Origin: CAZJBP01 sp964544115
Lineage (GTDB): Bacteria; Verrucomicrobiota; Kiritimatiellia; UBA8416; JADHWI01
Direction of reading: 5' to 3'
DNA length: 25,603 nt
NCBI GenBank assembly: GCA_964544115.1
Contig: CAZJBP010000030.1
Coordinates: 1 to 25,603, forward strand
Under the pieces are notes generated by a model, which saw nothing but the letters and a program-made list of their open reading frames with translations, had not been told where the DNA came from and made no database searches. The position numbers and the translations under genes were made by a program. Below, one piece after another: positions 16,148 through 22,866 of the stretch (within the stretch, counting starts at the first letter, position 1; each line of letters starts with the position of its first letter).

Positions 16148-17559
16148 GGCTGGCCTCCTTCCATCCGGACGGCCACCACCGAGCAGCCCTTGTCCGGCGC
16201 GTCCGGCGGCACGCGGATGTACAGGCCGGCGTCGTCGGGGGTGAGGTCCAGCGGGCGTCTCTCCGAGTCCGCCAGGAGGCAAGCGCTCTGCACGCGGCGC
16301 TTGAAACCCGGCACCAGGAGCAGGCCGTCGTCCGGCCAGTCGAAGACCAGCAGGTAGAGCGTGGTTCCGGTCGCATCGTCCCTCCGCGTGCAGAGGCCCC
16401 AGGGGAACGGCCCGAGCCGTCCGGCCCGTGTGGCGTAGATCGCCTCACCGTTGACCTTCAACCATTGGCCAACGGCGCGCAGCCGCACCGCCGACGGCTC
16501 GGGGATCCGCCCCTCGGCGGTCGGTCCCACGTTGAGAAGATAATTCCCGCCCTGGGAGGCGATTTCGGCCAGGTTTCGGATCAGGGCCTGCGGGCTCTTC
16601 CAGTTGTGGTCGGTGCTCTTGTAGCCCCAGCTGTCGTTCATCGTCATGCACGTTTCCCAGTCGCGGCCGCCCGCAAGGCCGCCTTCGGGAATTCCCTGCT
16701 CCGGCGAGCCTGCGTCGCCCGGATAGTCGCCGCCGAGGCGATCGTTCGTGATGATGCCCGGCTGGAGCTTGAGCAGCGGCAGGAAGAGGTTGGCCCGCTC
16801 GCGGTTCATCTCCCACGGGGCGTCCCACCACAGGATCGCCACCGGGCCGTAGCCGGTCAGGATCTCGCGCAGCTGCGGCACGGCCACCGTGCGGAGGTAC
16901 TCGTCGAAGTCGCCCACCTGAGCCGCGTCCCATGCCCCGGCGGGAACCCGGCCGCCCGGGTGAACCCAGTCCTGAGCGTGGGAGTAGTAGAAGCCGAGCT
17001 TGACGCCGTGCTTTTGGCACGCTGCAGACAGCTCTTTCAGCGGGTCGCGATCGAACGGCGTGGCGTCGACGATATTCCAGTCCGACACCGTCGAGTGGTA
17101 CATCGCGAAGCCGTCGTGATGCTTGGCCGTGATCACGATGTACTTCACGCCGGCGTCCCGGGCCAGCTGGACCCACTCGTCGGCGTCGAACGCAGTGGGG
17201 TTGAAGCGGCGCGCGTACTCCCGGTACTCCGCCACGGGGATCTTCTCGTCGTGCATCAGCCACTCGCCGACGAAGCGGTTATGCTTGCCGTGGTAAACGC
17301 CGGCGGGCACGGAGGACACGTTCCAGTGGATGAACAGGCCGAAGCGCGCGTCGCGCCACCACTGCAGGCGCGCGTCGCGCTCGGCCGGCGTCTCGAGGGC
17401 GTACGGATCCTCGTTGGGCCCGGCGGGCGGCGGCTTGGCCGCGAACAGCGTCTGGGCGGTCGCCAGCATCAGGAGAATGGCGATGAGCGCAGCGCTTCCG
17501 GGGATGGACGGGTGTTTCTTCATCAGGAAGTCAGGAAGGGTTGGGAGACTCTTGTTCAT
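16144..17559 (-). CDS. GH29-type alpha-L-fucosidase, secreted
   Basis: 471 residues from the ATG at 17559, which has GAGGAG about 13 nt upstream; a second ATG at 17523 also keeps the signal peptide. The leader (GSAALIAILLMLATAQTLFA) targets it outside the cytoplasm. The TIM barrel shows family marks: WWRDARFGLFIHW, VKYIVITAKHHDGFAMY, and VAILWWDAPWE, where Asp246 fits the retaining nucleophile. GH29 enzymes release terminal L-fucose from glycans. The C-terminal part is a small beta-domain. It is first in an operon with the LRR lipoprotein (4-nt overlap), the Cys-rich protein and the M60-like peptidase. The frame extends upstream of the chosen start only through an intergenic hexamer repeat, so a longer start is unlikely. 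Confidence 0.9.
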   Translation of the reverse strand: MNKSLPTLPDFLMKKHPSIPGSAALIAILLMLATAQTLFAAKPPPAGPNEDPYALETPAERDARLQWWRDARFGLFIHWNVSSVPAGVYHGKHNRFVGEWLMHDEKIPVAEYREYARRFNPTAFDADEWVQLARDAGVKYIVITAKHHDGFAMYHSTVSDWNIVDATPFDRDPLKELSAACQKHGVKLGFYYSHAQDWVHPGGRVPAGAWDAAQVGDFDEYLRTVAVPQLREILTGYGPVAILWWDAPWEMNRERANLFLPLLKLQPGIITNDRLGGDYPGDAGSPEQGIPEGGLAGGRDWETCMTMNDSWGYKSTDHNWKSPQALIRNLAEIASQGGNYLLNVGPTAEGRIPEPSAVRLRAVGQWLKVNGEAIYATRAGRLGPFPWGLCTRRDDATGTTLYLLVFDWPDDGLLLVPGFKRRVQSACLLADSERRPLDLTPDDAGLYIRVPPDAPDKGCSVVAVRMEGGQP

Positions 17560-17580
17560 CGCACCTAGCCTACTCCTCAC

Positions 17581-17668
17581 TCGTACTCTTAATCTTACTC
17601 TTAATCCACCTCCATCTCCCCGACTCATTCGCGCAGGGAGTACGAGAGTAAGATTACGATTAAGAGCA
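17581..17668. repeat. Inverted pair of hexamer arrays (TCTTAA-type)
   Basis: The left arm is a 6-nt periodic array (tcgtac, tcttaa, tcttac, tcttaa, tccacc from 17581). The right arm has the complementary periodic pattern (acgaga, gtaaga, ttacga, ttaaga). The best match is 12 bp perfect, 17590-17601 with 17645-17656. It lies between the last gene of the MutL cluster (stop 17694) and the fucosidase start, so it may end one transcript before the next. Confidence 0.65.
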
Positions 17669-17693
17669 AGCGTGGGATCAGTGGCGACCTGCG

Positions 17694-18815
17694 TCACTCC
17701 GAGCCCTCGGCCAGGATCTCGACGTTGGCGCGGGGGATGGTGACCTCGGGGCCGTTGTCGAGCCGGACGGAAAGGACGCGCACTTCGGAACCCGTGGCGA
17801 TGCGAACCGGCCGATCCGGGAGCGCGGAGACAGAGCCAAGCTGCCCAAAATGCGGACGGCGAATGAGCCGGACCCGCATGCCCGGCCGGAGTTCGGCGGC
17901 GGCAGCGGCCTCGCCCGCGGCGGGCCGGTCCGAGGGCACGATCACCTCGGGGCGGATCACGCCGGCCCGGATCTGCGTGGCCCCGTTGATGGCGGCGGCG
18001 CGGCCGGACAGGGACTGGAGGAGCTGGCGGGTGCGCCCGGGCATCTCCATGTCGCCGAAGCCCTCGGTCAGGATGAGGGAGAACGGAATACGCTCCTCGC
18101 CGGTGATGGCGACGCCGATGTCGTACCCGAGGAACTCCATCAGCTCAGCATCGATCATGCTCGCGCCCACGAGGCCCACCACGCCGTGATCGGCCGCCGC
18201 CTTCAGGGCGGTTCCGTCGATCCGTCCCGGGTGGATCAGCACCTTGCCGCGGTGGGCGTCGGTGATGTGTTCGCCGCGGAGGGCGCCAGCGCCCGCGCCC
18301 AGCCACAGCAGCTCGCCGTGCCGTTCGCCGCCGACGCCGAAGATGCCCTGGATCAGCGAGGCCACGGTCTCGACCACCACGCCCTCGCCTTCAATGACCT
18401 CGACGACCGTCCCGGAAATGTAGGCCTTGCAGGCGACGGGCGTCGGGTTCCCGCGGATGCCGATGTTCCCGGTCAGCTTGGAGATGTATTCCACTGTGCC
18501 GTCGCGCGGGGCGTAGCTCCGGTTCGTGAAGAGCCCGAAGAAGACCGAGCGCTGGGCGAGGACCTGCTCCTTGCGGACCGCGTCGTTCTCCTTGACGAGG
18601 CAGAAGCTGGCGATCTGGTCGGCCGCGCAGCCCAGCGCCTGGACCACCTTGGCCACGGCGAGGGTCCCGGGGATGTCCACCTGCGCCACGACGCTATCGG
18701 CCGCCACGCGGTCCCCCACGCGGGCCAGAACCTGGCCGCGGATGGGCAACCGGCGCGTCTTCCTCACCGTGGTGCTCGCGGTGACGCACAGACCTGGTGT
18801 AAACGCTCCGCCCAT
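17694..18815 (-). CDS. Conserved-looking protein with lipoyl-like N-terminus and KOW-like C-terminus, MutL cluster
   Basis: 373 residues. The ATG at 18815 has GGGAG about 10 nt upstream. The N-terminal part (KTRRLPIRGQVLARVGDRV, then VVAQVDIPG) reads like a barrel-sandwich hybrid or lipoyl-type fold, but I see no canonical lipoylated Lys motif. The middle (about 160-290) is Gly-rich alpha/beta, with HGELLWLGAGAGALRGEHIT and IHPGRIDGTALKAAADHGV. The last 85 residues (RPGMRVRLIRRPHFGQLGSV to PRANVEIL) resemble a KOW/SH3-like barrel. There are no membrane segments, so it is cytoplasmic or peripheral. It is the seventh gene of the cluster, separated from the MutL gene by a 147-nt spacer with a palindrome. 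Proteins of this shape occur, as I recall, beside MutL and DUF6754 genes in Chloroflexota. Function is unknown. Confidence 0.75.
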   Translation of the reverse strand: MGGAFTPGLCVTASTTVRKTRRLPIRGQVLARVGDRVAADSVVAQVDIPGTLAVAKVVQALGCAADQIASFCLVKENDAVRKEQVLAQRSVFFGLFTNRSYAPRDGTVEYISKLTGNIGIRGNPTPVACKAYISGTVVEVIEGEGVVVETVASLIQGIFGVGGERHGELLWLGAGAGALRGEHITDAHRGKVLIHPGRIDGTALKAAADHGVVGLVGASMIDAELMEFLGYDIGVAITGEERIPFSLILTEGFGDMEMPGRTRQLLQSLSGRAAAINGATQIRAGVIRPEVIVPSDRPAAGEAAAAAELRPGMRVRLIRRPHFGQLGSVSALPDRPVRIATGSEVRVLSVRLDNGPEVTIPRANVEILAEGSE

Positions 18816-18856
18816 TCTAGTCCGTCTCCCTCATGACTGCGCGGTTAGCCGGAACA

Positions 18857-18942
18857 TTGACCACGGATGACACAGATGACATGCGGAGGTGCAGCATCAA
18901 AGCATCTGTGACATCCGCGTTATCCGTGGTTTCTCCCGTCAA
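18857..18942. repeat. Imperfect long palindrome (CCACGGATGACACAGATG type)
   Basis: The arms pair as ttgaccacggat (18857-18868) with atccgtggt (18922-18930) plus gtcaa (18938-18942), and cacagatg (18871-18878) with catctgtg (18903-18910). It lies in the 147-nt spacer between the MutL gene and the 373-residue-protein gene. Similar CACGGATGACACAGAT-like intergenic elements are familiar from many environmental bacterial genomes. Confidence 0.65.
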
Positions 18943-18962
18943 TCTGAGTAGCCACGTCCCCT

Positions 18963-20801
18963 TCACTTCGCGCCGCCGCTCTGCCCCGGCACGGCCAGGC
19001 CAAACGCCTCGTAATCGGACCGCCGCATCGCGGCGTTTTGCGCGGGTTCGCGCGCAAACGGCAGCGGCCGGCCGCGCGCATCGAGCACCAACCCGCAGCC
19101 GCCCCCGACGACCTCGCCCTCCACCGTCTTGCCGCAGCCCATCCCGACGTCGAAGCCGCGCGCCGGCTCCACCACGACGCGGGCCGTCTCGCCCTCGGCC
19201 AGCGGCAGGCACCGCAGCTCGCCGAACCGGCAGTCGCACGTCTCGGTCCTGCCGCCCGCCCGCGACAGCGTGACCTTCATCACCGGCCGGCCGGGGCGCG
19301 CGCGGCCCACGGCCGCGATCGACGTGCCGAGGATGATCAGGCAGTCCTTGTCGAAGACTTCCTTGGCCGCCCGGGGGTGGAGCTGGGACATGACGCCGAG
19401 CTGCGGCATCATGAAGATGCTGTCCACCGCCAGCTGGGTGATGCCCTCAAGCTGAAACGCGTCCAGCATCATCAGGGCCGCCTGGGACCGGCTGGGCGCA
19501 TGGGACAGCACGCCGCCGCTGCCGATGCACAGGTCGAGCCGCATCAGGTTGATCAGGCTGCTGTCCGCCGTGTCGAAGGCCTCGCCGATTTCGCGGTGCT
19601 GCGACTGCCCCTTTAGGTGCACGGCGAGGGCGCGGTGGTGCACGAGGGACAGCCGCAGGGCCTCGCGCGCCGCCGCCTGCTCAATGTACAGCTCCTCGAC
19701 GGTCTCCGGGATCGTGGTGGGGCGAATCATCTTATTCCGCAGGATGTCGCGCAGGACCCGCTGCTCGAAGGGGAACGGCAGCCAGCGCAGGATGTTGCCC
19801 GCGCCCGCCTCGGCCATCACGTTGCACAGGCTGTAGCTCATGCCGTAGTTGGCGCTGACCGTGCGGTGGAACTGGTCCGAGAAGACGCTGAACACGTCGG
19901 TCGTCGCGCCGCCGATGTCGACGGCCAGCACGTTCTGCTTCCGCTCCGCGGCGATGCTCTTGATGCAGAGCCCGACCGCCAGCGGGGTCGGCATGATGTC
20001 GGCCGACGTCATGGCCATCAGCTTCGGGTAGCCCGGCGCCTGCTGCATGACGTGTTCCAGGAAGAGGTCGTGGATCGCCTGGCGCGCCTCGTGGAGGTCC
20101 TCCTCGGCCATGCTGGGCCGCACGTTGCGGACGTGGCGCACCGACGCGATCTTGGCCAGCATCTCGTCGACGACGGGCCGGGCCTGCTCGTTGCCCGCAA
20201 AGATCACCGGCAGCGCAAACGAGCCGCCGAACCGCGGCTGGGGCCGGGCGCCGCGGATGATCTCGGCCAGCATCTCCACGTGCCGGCGGGTGCCGCCGTT
20301 GACGCCGCCGGCGAGGAGAATCATGTCCGGCCGGACGTGCCGAAGCGCGTCGATGCGCTCGTAGTCCTCGCGCGGGTCGTCCAGGCTGACCGTGTCGATC
20401 ACGATGGCGCCGGCGCCCAGGGCCGCCCGCTCCGCGCTCTGGGCCGTAATCCCGGCAATCACGCCGGCCACGGCCATTTGCAGGCCGCCGCCCGCGCTGC
20501 TGGTGGAGAAATACGCGTCCACGCCGTCCTCGCCCCGCATCGGGCAGATGAGAACGCCGTTGTCGAGCAGCCGCCGGCCGGTCAGGTCCTCGATCTCCTC
20601 GACGGCGTTGCGGACGCCGATGGTGACGTCGGAGAACGGCGCCTCGACCGTGGTCGGCGCCTCGCCGCGCGCGGCGAGGCGGTACTCGCCGCGATCCGCC
20701 GTCCGCAGGACCAGGATGGCCTTGGTGGTCGTGCTGCCGCAATCCGTGGCGAGGATCACCCGGAAGTCTTCCGCGCGGGGCGCTGAGGGGGTTGACGTCA
20801 C
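18963..20801 (-). CDS. MutL/GlmL-family ASKHA ATPase
   Basis: 612 residues from GTG 20801, which overlaps the preceding TGA by 4 nt (GTGA) and has GGGGAGG six bases upstream. The actin-like nucleotide fold is visible: phosphate-1 loop ILATDCGSTTTKAILVL near residues 15-31, phosphate-2 loop AVDIGGATTDVFSV in the middle, and adenosine-side GSGGVLS further on. Members named MutL or GlmL are thought to be chaperone/reactivase partners of B12-dependent glutamate mutase. No mutase subunit is encoded in this window. Here the gene sits among membrane proteins, so a role as the ATPase of a membrane complex is more likely. The C-terminal 110 residues include a Gly-rich beta segment (GCGKTVEGEVVGGGCGLVLD). 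Family assignment is strong; function in this setting is inferred. Confidence 0.88.
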   Translation of the reverse strand: MTSTPSAPRAEDFRVILATDCGSTTTKAILVLRTADRGEYRLAARGEAPTTVEAPFSDVTIGVRNAVEEIEDLTGRRLLDNGVLICPMRGEDGVDAYFSTSSAGGGLQMAVAGVIAGITAQSAERAALGAGAIVIDTVSLDDPREDYERIDALRHVRPDMILLAGGVNGGTRRHVEMLAEIIRGARPQPRFGGSFALPVIFAGNEQARPVVDEMLAKIASVRHVRNVRPSMAEEDLHEARQAIHDLFLEHVMQQAPGYPKLMAMTSADIMPTPLAVGLCIKSIAAERKQNVLAVDIGGATTDVFSVFSDQFHRTVSANYGMSYSLCNVMAEAGAGNILRWLPFPFEQRVLRDILRNKMIRPTTIPETVEELYIEQAAAREALRLSLVHHRALAVHLKGQSQHREIGEAFDTADSSLINLMRLDLCIGSGGVLSHAPSRSQAALMMLDAFQLEGITQLAVDSIFMMPQLGVMSQLHPRAAKEVFDKDCLIILGTSIAAVGRARPGRPVMKVTLSRAGGRTETCDCRFGELRCLPLAEGETARVVVEPARGFDVGMGCGKTVEGEVVGGGCGLVLDARGRPLPFAREPAQNAAMRRSDYEAFGLAVPGQSGGAK

Positions 20802-21118
20802 GGCTGCCCTCCCCGGAGCGCCGGCTGCGCCACGGCATCGGTCGCGTCCCGCTCCATCTGGCGAATGCGCTCGCAGAGGCGCGTCACCGCGGCATCGTCC
20901 TGCAGCAGAACCCCGAGCGCGTTCAGTGGAATCGGCGCCCACCCGCTCAGCATCGGGGCGACGGCGATGCACGCGTTGCCGCTGAGCGGCGCGACGGGGC
21001 GGTTGATCTCCAGCATGAAGGCGATCAGGCCGCCGATCTTGAGGGACGCGGCCCAGCGGGCGATCCGCTCCACCAGCGCGTCGCGCTCCCGGTCTGTCAG
21101 TTCCGTCTGCATCGTCAT
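20798..21118 (-). CDS. Small soluble protein of the MutL cluster
   Basis: 106 residues. Its ATG (21118) overlaps the stop of the upstream gene and its own TGA overlaps the MutL start, 4 nt each. It has a helical N-terminus (ELTDRERDALVERIARWAAS), a central segment EINRPVAPLSGNACIAVAPM with conserved-looking Arg-Pro and Asn-Ala, and a charged C-terminal helix (VTRLCERIRQMERDA). There is no signal peptide. The layout suggests an adaptor or subunit that touches the ATPase. I know of no named family with certainty. The chain of overlapping starts and stops makes the coding call good despite the small size. Confidence 0.75.
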   Translation of the reverse strand: MTMQTELTDRERDALVERIARWAASLKIGGLIAFMLEINRPVAPLSGNACIAVAPMLSGWAPIPLNALGVLLQDDAAVTRLCERIRQMERDATDAVAQPALRGGQP

Positions 21119-21927
21119 GTCAGTTTCAGCCATTCGGAGAACAGGAATCCAAACCGTTCGATCAATCCGCTCAGGCGCGACATGAACGTGTTGCCGAAGA
21201 ACGCGCCGAGCGACAGCATGAGATACCAGCGCCCCAGCTGGGCCGGCGCCCGAACCCCGTACTTGCTCCGGCCGAACGCGAAGAAGAAGTACGTCAGCAC
21301 CGAGATCGTGCCGAGGACGAAAATCAGGTTCTCCGCGCTCATGCCGATGCGCGCCAGGGTCGTGGCGTCGCGCACGATGGACTCTCCGACCCACAGGGGC
21401 TTGAACGTGCCGGTCACCTGCGGAAGGAGCTGGTTCAGCACGTTCTTGAACGCCATGCCGGCTCCGGCCCCCAGCCCGATGCACAGGGGGATGCGGCTGA
21501 GCCAGTAATAGCGCTTGCTGAACTGGAAGTACCAGAGCACGCCGATAAGGCCGGGGATCAGGAGCAGCGCGCCGCCGAGGGCTGCGGAGGAGGCCCCCGC
21601 CGTGGCGAGGCCCCTGAATCCGTCCCACATCGGGATGGCCCACTTGGTCCAGAGCACGTCCTGGATCGTGATCGCGCAGCCCATGCCCGTGGCGCAGCCG
21701 AGGAGCGCGTGCTCAAAGGCCTGGTAGAAGAAATTGTCGCGGACCAGGAAGGAGTACACCGCGAGCGTTCCGAGCGCGGACATCCAGATCTGCGCCCGCA
21801 GGACCCAGTACTTTGCCGACGCGGTGCTCTCCGCCGCCTGCGTGATGCGGACCTCGTTGAGCATGAGGGCGGCGAACAGGATCAGGACGCCCGCCAGCCA
21901 CAGTCTCTTCTTCAACGGCTCGTTCAT
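21115..21927 (-). CDS. Polytopic membrane protein (about 7 TM) of the MutL cluster
   Basis: 270 residues from ATG 21927, whose first bases overlap the TGA of the preceding gene (ATGA). A longer upstream start would run deep into that gene and is unlikely. About seven hydrophobic segments can be read: LWLAGVLILFAALML, WMSALGTLAVYSFLV, ALLGCATGMGCAITI, GALLLIPGLIGVLWYF, IPLCIGLGAGAGMAF, LIFVLGTISVLTYFFFAF and WYLMLSLGAFFGNTF. A conserved-looking FEHALLGCATGMG and several Gly-rich helices suggest tight helix packing, as in channel or platform proteins. No transporter family is recognised. Coupled translation with neighbours on both sides argues for fixed stoichiometry in one complex. Confidence 0.82.
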   Translation of the reverse strand: MNEPLKKRLWLAGVLILFAALMLNEVRITQAAESTASAKYWVLRAQIWMSALGTLAVYSFLVRDNFFYQAFEHALLGCATGMGCAITIQDVLWTKWAIPMWDGFRGLATAGASSAALGGALLLIPGLIGVLWYFQFSKRYYWLSRIPLCIGLGAGAGMAFKNVLNQLLPQVTGTFKPLWVGESIVRDATTLARIGMSAENLIFVLGTISVLTYFFFAFGRSKYGVRAPAQLGRWYLMLSLGAFFGNTFMSRLSGLIERFGFLFSEWLKLT

Positions 21928-22790
21928 GTCTGCGTGACTCTCTTCCGCCGCGCGGCCAGCATCGCGATGTTGCCCAGCACGATCGCGAGCACCACGTACA
22001 GCGTGGCAAATGACTGGATGGCGGCGCGGCGCGTGCCGCTGCCGCTGACCTTCAACAGCCGCTCGTAAGCCGCGGCGCCGGCCGCGCCGGACACCAGCCC
22101 GCACATCTGGCCCGAATCGACGAACGGGTAGGCGGAGGAACTCGAGATCGACGCCGTGCCAACCGCGTACGGGGTGCCGTAGACCGCCTGCACAAAGCCC
22201 ACCCAGGAGATGTATTCCCAGTCATAGGCCACGCGGTAGATCAGGGAGACGCCGCTGATGTCGGTCACGTCCCTCATCATCGGAACCTCGGCCAGGGGCG
22301 TCCCGTTGATGTCCGCGATCACGGTGCGACGGATGTCCTTGGCCAGCGCCTGGATCGTCGCGCCTGCGCCGGCACCCTGGAGCGCCACGGCCTGCCAGAT
22401 GCAGTAGTCCTTCCCGTACTCCTTGCCCATCTCCCGGGCAAGGCGCCCGGTGATGTCCTTGCCGAAGCGCTGCCCCTGGCTGAAGGTGGTGTTGGTGAAG
22501 AGCGCAAACCGGATGTTCTTGCGGAACAGGTGGCGCACGAGCACTTCCATGGCCGGCTCGGCTTCCGCGATCCACCCGGCGTCCATGGAGGAATCGATGA
22601 TGACGATCTTTTCAGCGGGGAGGTCCTCGACGCGATCGTACAGCCGGCTGATGGCCGCCGGCACGGGCGCAGGAATGGAGACCGTCCAGAACTGCAGCGC
22701 CACCATCAGCAGCGCGAACAGCACGTACAGAATGCGGGGGTCGCACCGCTGCACCCGGTCCCAGAAATTCGGTTGTTCAGCCGATGTCAT
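21924..22790 (-). CDS. Bitopic membrane protein with Rossmann-like extracytoplasmic or cytoplasmic domain, MutL cluster
   Basis: 288 residues. One TM near 20-38 (ILYVLFALLMVALQFW) and one near 261-281 (FATLYVVLAIVLGNIAML), the latter followed by the positive tail ARRKR, flank a soluble domain of about 220 residues. That domain has alternating strand/helix text (EKIVIIDSSMDAGWIAEAEP, then FALFTNTTFSQGQRFG), resembling a Rossmann or GATase-like fold. It contains the Gly/Ser-rich stretch GTASISSSSAYPFVDSGQM. The tail charge suggests the C-terminus is in the cytoplasm, placing the domain outside; this is inference. The TM-domain-TM shape matches the first gene of the cluster. Not recognised as a named family. 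Confidence 0.8.
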   Translation of the reverse strand: MTSAEQPNFWDRVQRCDPRILYVLFALLMVALQFWTVSIPAPVPAAISRLYDRVEDLPAEKIVIIDSSMDAGWIAEAEPAMEVLVRHLFRKNIRFALFTNTTFSQGQRFGKDITGRLAREMGKEYGKDYCIWQAVALQGAGAGATIQALAKDIRRTVIADINGTPLAEVPMMRDVTDISGVSLIYRVAYDWEYISWVGFVQAVYGTPYAVGTASISSSSAYPFVDSGQMCGLVSGAAGAAAYERLLKVSGSGTRRAAIQSFATLYVVLAIVLGNIAMLAARRKRVTQT

Positions 22791-22835
22791 ATGTGCGGCG
22801 CCAATGCTGTGCGTTGTGCGTTCATGTTCTGCACT

Positions 22836-22856
22836 GAACCCCGAACCCTGAACCCT
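22836..22856. repeat. Heptamer array GAACCCT x3
   Basis: Three in-register units (gaacccc, gaaccct, gaaccct) in the 76-nt spacer between the 519- and 288-residue membrane-protein genes. Confidence 0.6.
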
Positions 22857-22866
22857 TTCTCAGTCC

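Noticed and set aside
16063..17568. Long plus-strand frame across the fucosidase gene
   Set aside because: Antisense to a gene with GH29 motifs; no domain is recognisable in it.
17560..17697. N-terminal extension of the fucosidase to a start at 17697
   Set aside because: The extra 46 residues are translated from an intergenic hexamer repeat and would bury the signal peptide.
19617..20786. Plus-strand frame across the MutL gene
   Set aside because: Antisense shadow; composition is His/Arg/Gly-rich without domain features.
21928..22104. Longer N-terminus for the 7-TM protein
   Set aside because: It would overlap the upstream gene by about 180 bp, whereas the ATGA start gives the same 4-nt overlap as its neighbours.
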